NCBI GenBank assembly: GCA_009746045.1
Contig: RPFO01000923.1
Coordinates: forward strand, 1 to 62,578
Length of the DNA: 62,578 bases
Direction of reading: 5' to 3'
Source of the DNA: Mesostigma viride
Taxonomy: Eukaryota > Streptophyta > Mesostigmatophyceae > Mesostigmatales > Mesostigmataceae
Shown here: in pieces, positions 1-11,807 of the stretch
How the letters are laid out: each line of letters begins with the position of its first letter
Position numbering within the stretch: the stretch's first letter is position 1
Notes under the pieces: generated by a model
Database searches by the model: none
What the model was told of the DNA's origin: nothing
What the model saw: the letters and a program-made list of their open reading frames with translations, nothing else
Position numbers and translations under genes: made by a program

Positions 1-157
1 GACGGCACGGAGGACAAGGCAACAGGGGTTGCACATTGGCAGCAGGAATTGGAAGGGGGTGGGTAAAGATGAGACCACAGCTGCAAGGAAATCGCCGCAT
101 ACTTCATGGCCCTATTCTTCATCCAAGGCGTCCATGGCACTTAATCCCTACCAACTC

Positions 158-945
158 ACTCACCACGCCACGTAGTTGCCCATGCAAGTCCCCTCCCCTC
201 TGCCCCTCCCCCTCCGCTCCCCCCACCCTCCCTCCCCTCCCCTCCCCCCCCCCCTCCCCCTCCCCTCTCCCTCCCCTCCCTCCCCCTCCCCTCCCCTTCC
301 CCTCCCTCCTCCCCTCCCTCCCCCCTCCCCTCCCTCCCCCCCTCCCCTCCCTCCCTCCTCCCTCCCCCTCCCTCCCTCCTCCCCTCCCCCCTTCCCTCCC
401 TCCCCTCCCCTCCCTCCCTCTCCCCTCCCCTCCCTCCCCTCCCTCCCTCCTCCCCCCTCCCCTCCCCTCCCCTCCCTCCCTCCCCTCCCCTCCCCTCCCC
501 TCCCCTCCCCTCCCTCCCCTCCCCTCCCCTCCCCTCTCCCTCCCCCCTCCCCTCCCCTCCCTCCCCTCCCCTCCCCTCCCCTCCCCTCCCCTCCCCTTTC
601 CTTTCTACAAAGCCCCCCCCTTCCCCCCTAAGCGCTCAGTGCGCCACTTAGTCTACCCCCACATACTCACTTGCCCTATGGTAGATCCCATGCCCGTGTG
701 AGGCCCACATAGCGTTCCTACCAACCCGCTCATCGCGCAACGCAGTCTCCCTTACCAAAACCCTCTGCCCTCCCTCTCTTCCATTCCCTCCCTTTCCGTC
801 CTTTACCGTCCCTCCCTGTCGTCTCCTTCCCCCCGCATGCTCACCGCGCCACGTCGTCATGCATGCACAAACCCTTTCCGCGTCCTACATCCCTCGTTCC
901 TGCGCCATGACATCTTCATGCCACCCCGCTCACCACGCGATGTAC
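158..945 (-). repeat. Degenerate copies of a PPAN exon-intron junction
   Basis: The 3' end of the last visible PPAN exon, with its splice donor (985-1008), recurs as diverged copies near 929-945, 839-857, 729-747, 639-655 and 158-175. Each reads on the minus strand roughly as GACTACGTGGCGCG followed by a GTGAG-like donor. Several copies keep a usable GT. The nearer copies are about 55-110 bp apart, which suggests tandem duplication of the junction followed by decay. Confidence 0.65.
183..600. repeat. CCCTCCC-type pyrimidine simple repeat
   Basis: About 420 bp made almost only of C and T in irregular CCCTCCCC words. It lies downstream of the last visible exon of the minus-strand PPAN gene and is probably intronic. 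Long open frames through it encode only Pro/Leu/Ser strings and are not genes. Confidence 0.9.
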
Positions 946-994
946 CCTCCCTTCCTTCCCCTTCCCTACCAGACAAGCCCCCCAAAACACGCAC

Positions 995-3895
995 CGCGCG
1001 ACGTAGTCACCCACGTCCTCGAACGCGCCCAGGTTGGGGATGGCCTTGCGCTGGACCAGACGCTTGATCGGCTTGGAGATGCCCACGGGGCTCACACTGA
1101 TGCTGTAGTGGCGCAGGCTGAACACGCCCTCCTCCGCGCTGTAGTTGAGCACAACCACGCGCTGACAGGTGGCCAGTTTGACCTGGGATGCAAAACAACG
1201 GGGCGTCGAGGGGCCAAGGGGGACGGGGGTGGTGGTGGTGGCGAGGAAGACACGGGAGGTACACGTGGTCGTGCAAGACAGCACCAGGGGGGGGGGGGGG
1301 GCGTGTGAAAAGAGATGGGAAGGATGCCATGGTGAAGAAGATGGGATGGATGGCATGGTAAAGCACGGCGCGGTGTGGTGTGAGGGTGCTATATGGTAAC
1401 GACAAGTTGTGCAAAGCCCCCCCAAATACAAAATGCATTATGCCCCCCCTACCCGGTGCACCGGAGATGCTGCCTACCCCAGCCATGCTTGAGAGGGCTT
1501 CCCATGCAGTAGGTACCGACCCACGCACGGGAACGCGTGCAAGTGACCCCAGCCAAGACTCCCCTTCCTGTCCATGTTGCATATGCACAGGACACATGGC
1601 ATGGGTGGCAACCCGGCACGGAAATGCCCCGACTGTCCGCACGTGCGCGGGCGATGGCATGCCCCAAGCGATGCACACTTGCTGGCGTTTGCTGACACAA
1701 GAGCCATGCACACCTAAACCCCCCTCGCCATCGGCACATCTGTCGTCACTGTCCCAGGAGACCACGGCGACAGAAAGACATGCTGGCAAACACTACCAAA
1801 GGAGGGCGTATACACCTGACACCCGATAACTGAAACATCTGCACAAACATGGGCAGCTACATGTCCCAAACAATACGCGGATGCTAGCATTTGCAAACAC
1901 ACGAGCAGTGGTGCCCCGCTCCCTTCCCCCGCCTTCCCCCGTCCCCCCCCTTCCCCCCCTCACCGTCTGCACATCGATTGGGGGGAACATGTTCTGGAAG
2001 AGCACGGTGACAAGCTTCAGGTGGTCCGACCCCGACATGTTGTTCAGGACGACCTGGGGGGCAGGTGGCAGCGACCATGCCGGTAGGGGAGATGTTAGCG
2101 GTAGCACAGATAAAGTAGGGCCCGCATGGCCTGGGGGGCAGGCAGCAGCAACAATGCACATGGGTGTGGCTGTAGCGGTAGCACAGGTGGGGGGCGGGCA
2201 GCAGCACAAAAAGGGGCTAAGCGCCAGCGCTAGCATAGAAGAGAGTATTGTCATTGGTAGCAAGAGAGAGAGAGAGTGAGGGGGGGGGGGGGCCTTGAGC
2301 CAGAAAACGCGCAAATGCACATGGGGATGGGGCCACCATACCGGCTGGGTGAATCAGGGCGATGCACATGTACAACGGCGTTGGAATCTAAAGCCTGGTG
2401 TGAAAGGCAAGAGGACGAAGGGGGGGGCGGGATAAGGGGTGTATTGCGGCAGTTGTGTAGCAGGCGTTACCATTTGGGCACCGTCAGGGATGTGGGCACG
2501 GGGATGACAAGGAGTGTGTGGGAACACAAGGGGAAGAGGTCTGTTTACCCATGAATGCAACGGTGCAGTTCACCGCGAATACATCCTAGGGCATCCTTCA
2601 TACAGTAATGCAGGGGCCGCCCTGAGACCTCAGCATCCACTGCACTCAGGGAGCACCGATTCGTCATTCCCAAAGTGCAACACTCGGAGGCGGGGGGGGA
2701 CCAAGGAAGGACATTCGTGTGCCCACCGCGCTACATTTAGAAGATCAACGACAGACACATGTCCATTTTTATACGTCCTCAGTGTAAAATCGGCAAAGCA
2801 GGAAGCCACCAACGCACAATAGCCATCCTCAGTGCACACATACACAACTGACCATCCTGATTGTGCTCAATATTTCATGTCATTTCCTCCAGATAACTTG
2901 GCCATAACCTACAGAAGCAGGAGAGCTAGGCTCACCAGAGGCGCGTGGCGGAACGCCGTGGCAGGGACGCGGCGGTGCGTCTGGATGCTCGCAAGGTCGT
3001 GCGCCAGGGTGTAGTCCAGCACACGGAAGAGCAACGTGGGACCCCGCGGCGTCTTGGCCACCCTCAGGTACGGGGACTTTTCGGTGGAGGACAGGATCAG
3101 GAAGTGGGAAATGCTGAGCGGCCCTGAGATGTGGACAAAGTCTTTCAACGAGTTCTTCTTGGATTCCTGCTCAAGCACGGGCGGGTCGCGATGATTCAAA
3201 ACGATCATGTACAGAGAGGTATCGAACGAGGGACGGCAGGTATTAGACAAGCGTCGCCCGATGAAACAATAACTGTCACCTGTTACTTGTCCGTATGAGT
3301 TCTTTTTGGATTCCTAATCAATCACGGGCAGGTCATCATGGTTTGGGTTTCACATTAGACTTTCAAATGTGACGAGGAGGCAGGTATTAAATATATTATA
3401 GGATATTATGGCGAGTGACCAACAGGAAGCAAACTGGCAAAATCGAGGTTGCAACGAAACTCCCAACCAAAACAAGACCTAAAAACAGACAAGTAGCTGT
3501 AAAGTTATGCAGGATAACACTAGCAATTCAAAATGCAGTGGCACCTTCAAATTCGACGCCGTGTTTGGCTCCATCATCTTTCTCAGGTCACCCTCCAATT
3601 GCCGTAGCCCCTTGCTCAACTTCCCTCTTCTAAATACGAAACTTCTTGGCGGCTTTTTCCCCGGCGCTGACTCTGGCTCCACCACGTGCGTCCGACGCTT
3701 TCTCTGAAATACAAAGCACCCGTGGATGATTTTTGCAGAACAATTTATTATATAAAGAAAACAGCGTATGGAGGCATCGCAGGAATGTATACTGTTAAAA
3801 AATATGGCAGAGAAATGTCCTTAGCCAAAAGTCAACAGAAAACGCTACAAAGGAGGGCAATTTTTTTGGATGCCTACCCTTCGTGTACGTCCCAT
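995..3895 (-). CDS. PPAN: PPAN/SSF1 ribosome-biogenesis Brix protein (3' end missing)
   Basis: Partial gene of the Peter Pan/SSF1 family, nucleolar Brix-domain proteins needed for 60S ribosomal subunit maturation. Five exons join in phase on the minus strand: 3895-3878 (MGRTRR), 3703-3545, 3166-2936, 2053-1964 and 1182-995; every intron has GT..AG ends. The 239 visible residues follow the family in order: basic start, PRSFVFRRGKL then RQLEGDLRKMMEPNTA, KKNSLKDFVHISGPL, THFLILS-like SISHFLILSSTEKSPYLRVAK, PRGPTL, a VVLNN motif, LVTVLFQNMFPPIDV, then VVVLNYS, RHYSISVSPVGISKPIKRLV and NLGAFEDVGDYV. The last exon ends mid-codon, so the Lys/Glu-rich C-terminal half must lie beyond the left edge or in poorly resolved repeats. 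The very short first exon is the least certain part; family identity is secure. Confidence 0.9.
3297..3345 (-). repeat. Duplicated start of PPAN exon 3 with its acceptor
   Basis: This intronic stretch is an imperfect copy of 3150-3197. It repeats the first codons of exon 3 (ESKKNS) and an upstream AG acceptor, so it is a second, mutated copy of a 3' splice junction lying about 147 bp upstream of the functional one. Confidence 0.7.
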
Positions 3896-4545
3896 CTGTG
3901 ATAAAACCGCGCGACGTTAACGAAAAAGCCTCGTCACGTATGCAGAGTACGTACTAGCCGGCAACGCTATGACCAAAGGGACTGTTTATTAAAGCAACTG
4001 CATGTATATTTCAGCGTGTCTTCAACCACAATTCCTCTTTGGACAGCATTTGCCTTGTGTATCAGTTGCAGTTATCGGCCCTCGGTCATTCCTGCCGCCA
4101 TTCCTGGTTGCTGGTAGTTTTGGGATTGACGAACATTATACTGTCAGTGCACACCCCTGGCCTCGAGATATTCGTTGTACGTTACCCCTGGGTTCGTTGG
4201 TACCGCACGCTTGCTGTATTTGGAGCGTATTGATTTGATACAAGTATATAATGCAACCAGGCCGTACAAACAAGTCTGCCGACGCCTGGCGTCTGCCGAC
4301 GCCTGGCGGACAAGAACCCATTTTTCGCGCGCGCCGACAATACCGCCCCGCTCGCCGCGTCTGGCCTCGCGCGCGAGTCGCGACGGCTTACGGCAACGAA
4401 GGCACAAATACTTCTTCCCCGGGAAGACGACAAGGCGGGATATCAGGCCCGGAGGAGTGCGGGGATCTTTGTCACACACCACTCAAAGAAAGAAAACATA
4501 TAAAAGGTTCGAGGAAGGAACCTGCGATTGCGTTCCGCAGCAGTC
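3896..4545. promoter_or_regulatory. Divergent promoter region, PPAN and RanBP2-finger gene
   Basis: About 650 bp separate the start codons of two diverging genes. The plus-strand side has a clear TATA box close to the start codon. A 17-bp direct repeat (GTCTGCCGACGCCTGGC) occurs twice in tandem near 4276-4310. No coding sequence is apparent. Shared regulation is inferred only from the arrangement. Confidence 0.5.
4499..4505 (+). promoter_or_regulatory. TATA box of the RanBP2-finger gene
   Basis: TATAAAA lies 41 bases before the ATG at 4546. Transcription starting 25-30 bp downstream would leave a 5' leader of only about 15 nt. Confidence 0.6.
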
Positions 4546-5474
4546 ATGGACCGCCGCAAGCCAGGAGACTGGGACTGTTCGGCATGCACGCACTTCAATT
4601 TCAGTTTCCGTGATTCTTGCCAGAAGTGTGGTGCGCCTAAGCCTGGGGGAATGGGAGGAGCCGGTGGCGGGTTCGGAGGCGGCGGATTCGGAGGGGGCAT
4701 GGGTGGTAACTCGTTTGGCGGGGCGGGAATGGGTGCCTACGGCGGTGGTATGGGCGGGATGGGAGGTATGGGCGCAATGGGCGGGATGGGCGGAATGGGC
4801 GGGATGGGCGCAGGGGGGATGGGCGGAGGGGGGATGGGCGGTGGCTACGGAGGTGCCCCCGGGATGCAGAACTTCCGTGCCGGCGACTGGATGTGCACAA
4901 GCCCCAGTGGCTGCGGTGCCCACAACTTTGCGAGCAGATCGACCTGCTTTAAATGCGGGTTTATGAGGGAAGCTGGGGGGATGGGCGCCGTGGGAATGGG
5001 TGGAGGAATGGGACCTGGCGGTGGGATGGGCGGCGGGTTCGGTGGCGGTGGCGGGGGCTTTGGTGCATCGAGGAATTTCAAGCCTGGCGATTGGATGTGC
5101 ACCAGGTAATTTCCCGGTTCTTGTTGTATCGATTGGATGTGCACCAGGTAATTTCCTGGTTCTTGTAGTATGCCTTCACAGGGAGTTGGTGGCCACTGTG
5201 TTCTGTGAGTTGTGTGTACTCAGAAGATTTTATAGCCTACAATAGCCACTGTCTCATGCATGGCTTCTGCCCTGATAAGCCACTTGGTGCCAGGCGTAGT
5301 CAACATGCAGTGCCTTACACTGTCCACCACGGTCCTCTCAATCGTACCTTTCTGGCCAATACAGGGATGGTTGCAACGTCCACAACTTTGCGAGCCGGTC
5401 TGTCTGCTATCGCTGCAACGCTCCACGACAGGTACGAGGCATGCTGATGGCAGCCGTCTGCAGCCATCACTGAC
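4546..5474 (+). CDS. Gly/Met-rich RanBP2-type zinc-finger protein
   Basis: Two exons, 4546-5105 and 5365 onward, joined in phase (AG + G gives Arg). The protein starts MDRRKPGDWDCSACTHFNF and has three RanBP2 fingers separated by long Gly/Met linkers: GDWDCSAC..CQKC, GDWMCTS..GCGAHNFASRSTCFKC, and a third split by the intron, GDWMCTR + DGCNVHNFASRSVCYRCNAPR. The GDW(N/M)C..HNFASR..C..CNAPR pattern is that of plant single-stranded-RNA-binding RanBP2 fingers such as Arabidopsis At3g15680. Family members end soon after CNAPR. Here, reading on gives 14 more residues and a stop at 5474, but a good donor (CAG|GTACGA) at 5431 means a further exon is possible. If splicing is ignored the frame stops just after the third WMCT, losing half of finger three. 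A role in RNA binding is inferred from the family. Confidence 0.85.
5089..5172 (+). repeat. 42-bp tandem duplication spanning a splice donor
   Basis: Bases 5089-5130 and 5131-5172 are near-identical copies of the last 17 bases of exon 1 plus the first 25 of the intron. Both keep CACCAG|GTAATT, so the gene has two equally good 5' splice sites 42 bp apart. Use of the second would insert 14 codons' worth of sequence that contains the first site's in-frame TAA. Confidence 0.9.
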
Positions 5475-6574
5475 GAGTCTTGATTCATCTAATACTAGTG
5501 ATACTTATCATAAAGTGAGCTGAGTTGCTGAAGTGTCAAAACTTTTGTTTCTGAAGATTTGAAGTTGCTTATGAATGCGTGTGTATGCTTTTCTCTTTTT
5601 GTCCTTCCTCTCTCACACTCCCCGGATATTTTCTGCCTCCCTGGTCTCCCCCCCTTTGCTCTCCTCCCCCCTGCTCATTCCCCCTCACATGCTCTCTCTT
5701 CTTCTGCCCTCCACTCCCCCTCTACCCCCCATCCCTCCTTTATCCCCCCTCCTTTCGAGCCCTTCCTGTAGCTTCTTCCAGAACTTCGTCTCTGCGGTGC
5801 CCAGAAGTGCGGACTCTCTTGTTCCCCCTTCTTGTTACCTGTGTTTATGATGCAAGTGTGCCCAGTTTATTCTTCCAACCCCTTTCCTTTCTTCCTTTCC
5901 TGCCGTGTACAAAGCTGCCCTTGTGTCATGGATGCCTGGGTGGCAGGAGGCCTCAAGGCTTCTTTACTTTGCTGACAACTGCGTGTGTTTCTGTGCCAAC
6001 TCATCCACCCGTGAATTGTTTTGGCAGGAGGGGAGCTAAAGTCCGAAGCCAGGGTGACACATTTGCCTGAGGCATGGATAGCTGGACCCATTTATTGCAT
6101 GGGGCTGTCCCTTTTAACACATAAACGAAGTACAGTTTGATGCCCAGGTTGGGCATTGCTGCTGCCGATGAGAGGCTGTGGAGCTGTGGCAGTCTGAATA
6201 ACGCTTTTGGATGAAATCATTCCCGGTTTGAACATTGCTGCAACTATTTAACAAGGCTGCAGGCATGGTCTTGGACGGGGCATTCAGGAATCTGCCTGTT
6301 ACCGGTCCATGGCCGCTAGACTGCAGTCCTTTGAAAGCCAGCGCGCGCATTGTGGTCAAAGGAGGTGGCCTTTTTTGCATGTGGAATGCATGGCGCATGG
6401 AAATGACATAGTTTTTGTAACCTTTTGTAAACCAAGCATTTGTCAATACAAAAGACACCCGTCTTTATTTGTGCAGCAAAATGTGCAAATGTTTGAGTAA
6501 GCATTTTTCAGGTAGGCAAACATTAGTTCATGCACACACGCGTTCACTTGAAGAATGATGGCTAGGTTTAAACT
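5475..6574. other. Intergenic, no gene seen
   Basis: 3' flank of the zinc-finger gene followed by ordinary intergenic sequence. A C/T-rich stretch (about 5590-5770) produces artefactual open frames. No protein family, tRNA or rRNA is recognisable. Confidence 0.5.
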
Positions 6575-6760
6575 TTATTAATTAATCAGCACGTGACCGC
6601 GCACGTGGGTGCCAGTACAGAGTAAAGGAACCTTCAACCCTGTATACACGATGAGGAGGGAGGGCGCCCTAGCTTCTCTCACTGCCGCAAGTGGGCAGGC
6701 CACATGTGCAGCGCTCTCTCCACATGATGGTGCCGGGGCGCACCACTGTGGGTGCAATAC
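6575..6760 (+). repeat. Left copy of a 188-bp inverted repeat
   Basis: This segment is the reverse complement of 15042-15229 with roughly 90% identity by eye. The outer ends carry an ATTAATTAAT tail and a CACGTG-containing stretch. It may be a small retroelement (SINE-like, with a TTAA tail) present in two opposite orientations. Confidence 0.75.
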
Positions 6761-6774
6761 CGCCATGCAATACC

Positions 6775-7102
6775 ATCGGCATAGAGGACAACGAGCCCCC
6801 CCCTGTGGGGAAGCGCCCGCGTGTGCAAACCCGTGGGAGGCACGCCAGACAGCTCCCCTAGGGCAGCGTGAGGCTGTCTAGATAGATGTAGTAGTTAGAA
6901 TGCTGTTAGATAGATGTCGTAGGTAGCTGATGTAGATAGATTAGACCGGTAGGACTGTTTGCACCCATCCATCCATCCATCCATCCATCCATCAATCCAT
7001 CCATCCATCCATCCATCCATCGGGGTTAATGCTCCGTGACTCCCCTACGGGAGCACCAGTAATTAATTAATTAATTAATTAATTAATTAATTAATTAATT
7101 AA
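6775..7102 (+). mobile_element. Family A non-LTR element, 3' end only
   Basis: Matches the last codons and 3' UTR of the family A copy at 11740-11995: the GAGCCCCCCCC..GTGGGGAAGCGCCC coding end, the CTAGATAGATGT stretch, CATC repeats, GGGGTTAATGCTCCGTGACTCC with its small hairpin, and a terminal AATT tandem tract. It is a heavily 5'-truncated insertion. Confidence 0.75.
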
Positions 7103-7110
7103 TACCATCG

Positions 7111-7380
7111 GCGTCTTTCTCATGCCTCGTGTTTCGGACGAGATTAGGCAGCGTAGGATAGCATTTGTAGGACACCTTGCCCGCACCAGCCAGGTCGACA
7201 CCACCCTCGGTCTGGCCGGCCCCCAGCGGCTTGGCCAGCCAGGGCGGCACATTCTGATCGACCTGGCCTGGCCCCGCGGACATTCCCAAAAGGGTAGGGA
7301 AACCTGTCACGAACTACGTTCAGATGTTGCTGGACTACCTAGTGGTCCCAGCCCAGTTTGAGCACCGCATCCACTCTCTA
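7111..7380 (+). mobile_element. Family B non-LTR element, internal fragment
   Basis: Encodes pieces such as PRVSDEIRQRRIAFVGHLART, matching the C-terminal part of the family B reverse transcriptase at 12613-13149 (minus), with stops and shifts. It joins directly to the family A ORF1 region at about 7380, giving a chimeric junction. Confidence 0.7.
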
Positions 7381-8235
7381 CGCGAAGGCCCCTTGCCTCC
7401 GGGCACTTTTTGCCGCTTTCGAGGATGCCGATGGCACCGCCAATACCCCCATTGCTTCCCCGGACGCAACCCTGCGCCAGCTCAACCAGAAAGTCGACGA
7501 CATGGCCGCTCAACTCGGCGCCCTATCCACCGCTATCCGCCAAGACACTGCTGAGCTCCAATCAAGCATTGCCGAGGTCAAGGCCGCCATGACTACCCCG
7601 CCCCAGCAAGCCGCCCCTGCACCCACCAGCTACGCTAACATGGTGAAACAGACCGACATTGCCAACCTGATGGAGGATGCCGCACGCAGGGGGGCTGCAG
7701 CCCACAAGACTGCTGTGGAGGAGGACCAGCGGTCACGCAGTATAGTGGTTCGATATTTCCAGGTCGCGCCACAGCCAGAAACGGACCTGATGCTAGCGCA
7801 ACGCCTGTACCAGAACCTCATCGTGGGCAGGCTGCAACTGGGCAACGAACGCATCCGCATTGAGTCGGCAGCTTGGATGGCGGGCCAGCCTGGCCCCATC
7901 CGGGTGACCTTCGCGAATGTGGCCAGCAAGGTGAAGGTACTCCAGGCCCGCAAGCTCCTAGGCGGGAGAAACGCGCCGAGCCTCGACGACCTCCTCTCAC
8001 CGGCCCAGCTAGTCATCAAGAACGGTCTGCTGGGCAGCGACGTGGCGATCAAGGCCAAGCATGAGGCCAGAAGGTCTACGTCCGCCTCGTCCACGACACC
8101 CCCGTGCTATTCATCAACGGCCAGCGCACGGAGGCGCAGGCTCCTAACAAGCGGCACAAGTCGGGCCGTACCAGGCCCGCCCCAGCTGCGTCATCATCGT
8201 CTACGCACGTCCCGGGTATGGATGGCGCCCGGTAA
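7381..8235 (+). pseudogene. Family A ORF1 (coiled coil plus RRM-like), frameshifted
   Basis: Starts with Asp/Ala/Gln-rich coiled coil (LNQKVDDMAAQLGALSTAI..) followed by a domain with RSIVVRYFQV, ERIRIESAAWM and RVTFANVASKVKVLQARKLL, resembling the RRM-like nucleic-acid-binding part of L1-type ORF1 proteins. A single-base shift near 8070 moves the frame to KVYVRLVHDTPVLFING and a Ser-rich tail ending at TAA 8233-8235. The apparent upstream start codon belongs to the fused family B fragment, so the true N-terminus is missing. Confidence 0.7.
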
Positions 8236-8309
8236 GGGCACACCCTCGCGGCCTCGCGGTACAATAGGCTTTGGGCACAGCCTTTATAAACAAGCCCCTT
8301 TCCATCCTC

Positions 8310-11300
8310 ATGTCGCACCGTGCGAGCATGATCAGGATGCAAGGTCGCCAGGCACGCCACGGTCAACCTTCCCGCCAATTTACCAGCCTTACACGCCTCC
8401 TAGCCCGCCTTGAGCGGGATGAGGCCCAGTCGACACGCCGGCGACCCCAGCCAGGACGGAGACGACGCATATCCGTCCTGAAAGAAAGCCTCCATGCGTT
8501 GACAAGCATTAACCCCAATCGCCACCCTCCCCCTCCCCCCCCCCCACCCCCACCCCCACCTCCAGCACTACCCTTCTCCACCCCCACCCCCACCCCCACC
8601 CCCCCGCTAATAGGGCAACGGCCCATTCTTGGCATTGCAAGTTTTAACGTGCGCACCCTCCCTGCAGATCCTTCTACGAGCGGCGGCACCCCAGCACGCC
8701 AACGCGTCGACGAGCTGATCGCCCTGTGCGCCGACAACAAGATCGCTGTTCTTGGAGTCCAGGAGCACCGACGCACCGTTGACCCTCAGCACGCGGTCAA
8801 CGGTCTGCTGGTCGACGACCTGCGTGCAGGCTGGCGGTTCCACTATGGTGGCGGCGACGCGCCGGGCCAAGGTGGTGTGGGCCTCTTGTGCTCGCCGGCA
8901 GCATCAGAGCAGCTCCAGTCCATCGTGCTGCGGTCCCCGCGTGTGCTAGTGGCCACTTTTTCGGCCACTGAGGGCCATTCACACCACACGCTAACCGTTA
9001 TCGTGGGATATGCACCACATGCGGGTCGAGCTCAGGCGGAACGTGAGGCCTTCTTCGACGCCTCAAGGAGGAGGAGGCCAACATCCCAGCTCGGCACTTC
9101 CTGGTTATGCTGCTCGACGCCAACGCCACGCTGCCAGTTGGCACTGGGGGCGCTCAGTATTCCCCAACCAACACGACAGCCAACGGTAACACGCCTTTAT
9201 TTGCGAATCTGCTGGCAGAATCTGCGCTGGTTGCATGCAATGCTTCTTTCGCACGCCCCGCTGAGCAGCTGGCCACCTTTTTTGGGCCGTCGGATCGGGT
9301 GGTGTGCCTTGATTATGTCTGCGTACGTCGGGCTCAGCGCCCCTCAGTTGTCGATGCTCGCGTCCTGCAAGATTCTGTCAGCACGGTGGAATCTGATCAT
9401 CGTCTCGTGCTCGCTCGCATCAGATTGCGGTTTCCTGGGGTGAAACCGTCGCGACAGCTGGCACCTCAGCCAGATCTGAAAGTGCTCCGGATTGTGCTGA
9501 AGGATGCCGACAAGATGTCAGCAGCAGAGCAGGCCGCTATGTCGCACAGGGATGATTTCCTGGCCGTATTCGACGCCGGGGGCAGCCGACAGCAGTTACA
9601 CGCCATTCCGCCGCCGGGGATATTTCAGTGATCCTCCGTGGTGTCGCCGCCAAGTATCGCCTGGCTGCCCGCACCCTCCCCACCTTGCCTCCGCGTCGGC
9701 AGCTTGCTGTCCACCGTCACGCACCGACAGTGGTCGCCGCCAGGCAGATGCTCCGCCGCAACAGAGATCCGATCGCCAAACCTGGGCTGCAAGCAGCTCT
9801 GAGGGCCGCCTACGAGCAGGCTGAGAAGGCAGATGCTCAGCAGATGGTCAAGGACCTGCGCAGCTGCCAGCAGAAGCACGACGGCAAGGGGGCCTGGTTC
9901 TGGTACAAGCGCCTCGGGCACCCGGACGGCCTCGGCCGGCCCCACCGCCACGACGTCCCCGGCGCCCCAGCCAAGCGGCTTCGTACCTGGGCCACGGCCA
10001 CGGCCGAGGTCGTGGGGACAGCTGCGCCGCCCCCACCCCTGCTCCCAGCCGCCGCCGCCCGCCCGGCCGCCCTGGCCGGCCCCGCTGGGCCCCCTGCCCC
10101 GCCTAGGTCAGCGGCGGACTACCTAGTCCCCCCGCTGGTCGGCCCACTTGGCGACCCGTCTGACATGCCTCCTTTCACCTCTCGCGAGGTCACGGAGGCG
10201 GTCCAGCGCCTGCGTTATGACGCAGCCACCGGCTCTGACGAGATTCCGGCCGCAGTTGTAAAACTTGCAGCCGAATTCGAGGACACAGGTGTTATGCTGC
10301 TCTTCCGGGACATCTGCAACCGCCTTCTGCTGTCGTCGCAACCACCTCCAGCGGCCTGGCAACACAGTTTTCGCACGATGCTGTACAAGAACAAGGGGTC
10401 GCCTGCCGACCCCGGCAACTACAGAGGGGTGTGCATTCAAAGTGCCCCCCTCAAGCTTCTTATGCGGCTCATCCTGAACCGCCTGCGCACGGCCCTGGAC
10501 GGTCACCTCAGCGAGACTCAGCACGGCTTCCGTTCAGGTCGCAACACAGTACAGGCGCTCTTCGCTACTCGCCGACTGGTGGAGGAACTGCAACGCCTTC
10601 AGCCTGGTGAGTCCCCTTTGCACCTTGTGCTGGTGGACTTCATCAAAGCCTTCGATTCGGTTTTCTGGCCTGCGCTTTGGGACATCCTCGAGTTGTTCCG
10701 GATCCCCCGCCCCCTGATTGCTGTCATCCGCAACCTGTATGAAGGGTCCACCACTTCGGTGCGCACTTCTTACGGGACCACGCCCCCATGCCCTTTACAG
10801 AAGGGTGTGTGGCAGGGCTGCGTGCTGTCGCCCTACCTGTTCATTATTGTTGTCGAATACGTAATGATTCAGGCGCGCAAGCGATTTGCCCGCATCGTGG
10901 GCAGGGAACCAGGAGTGCAGGTTGCTAACAAATTCTGGCATGGCGGTGCGGACACGGAGATTCGGCTAGCAGACATCATTTACGCAGACGACACCACCCT
11001 CTTCGAGGACACTGAGCACGTGCAGACATGGCTTGACTGCCTGGCTCTCGAGGCCCGTGCAGTGGGGCTTGAGGTCAGCAAGAAGACAGAGGCCCTGGCG
11101 GTTGGGCTCACCAACCCAGCGCCGCCCCTCTATCTCCTAGACGGCTCTCGAGTCCTGTATCGGGACCGCGTTAAGCTGCTGGGCAGCCTGCTCCCCAGCT
11201 GCGAGGTGATGTGGACCATCGCATCTCCCTCGCCTGGCACGCTTTACGCCAGTACCGGGCCCTGTGGCGCAAGCCCCTGGGCAAGATCGAGAAACAGGAC

Positions 11301-11807
11301 CTGTTCAAGGTCCTCGTCCTTCCTGTTCTCACGTATGGCGCCGAGACGTGGACCCTCACCGCCGACCTGGCCCGCAAGCTGGACGGCGCGGTCACCAGCA
11401 TGCTGCGTTCCATTTTCAGAGTAGGATATGCTGCTCATGTCCGCAATGAGGACCTGTACCAGGGCATGCCCTATATCACCAGCACCATTAAGCAACGCCG
11501 CCTGCAGCTAGTAGGGCACCTAGCTCGCACCAACCAGGTAGACACCTCACGTGGCCCCCCCGCAGGACTGCGACCAGCCCAGCCTGGCCGGCACCTCCTG
11601 ACGTGGGCTGGGCCCAGTGATGTTAGACGCCGCAAGGCCCGCACCTTCAAGGAACAGCTAGTAGAGGACATGGGGGGCCTCGGCCTCTCCGTGATTTGGA
11701 AGAAGATGATGGACAAGGCCAAGTGGGCCCAGGTCATAGAGGACAATGAGCCCCCCCCAGTGGGGAAGCGCCCGCGTGTGCAATCCCGCGGGAGGCACGC
11801 CAGATAG
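8310..11807 (+). pseudogene. Family A ORF2: EEP endonuclease and reverse transcriptase, frameshifted
   Basis: After a basic, proline-rich start comes an endonuclease/exonuclease/phosphatase domain (ILGIASFNVRTL, VLGVQEHR, GGVGLLCS, LDANATLP, DYVCVRR, ESDHRLV) at about 8620-9430. The reverse transcriptase follows: GSDEIPAAVVKL, QHGFRSGRNT, VDFIKAFDSVFWP (motif A), GVWQGCVLSPYLF (motif B) and IIYADDTTLFED (motif C, YADD). The C-terminal part has LPVLTYGAETWTLTADLARKL and RRLQLVGHLARTNQVDTS. Three frame changes, near 9058, 9615 and 11205, break the ORF. Copy 2 keeps the reading frame at the 11205 position, so that break is specific to this copy. Confidence 0.85.

Noticed and set aside
36-701. 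Proline/leucine-rich frames at the left end
   Set aside because: Translation of a CCCTCCC simple repeat with no unique flanking domain.
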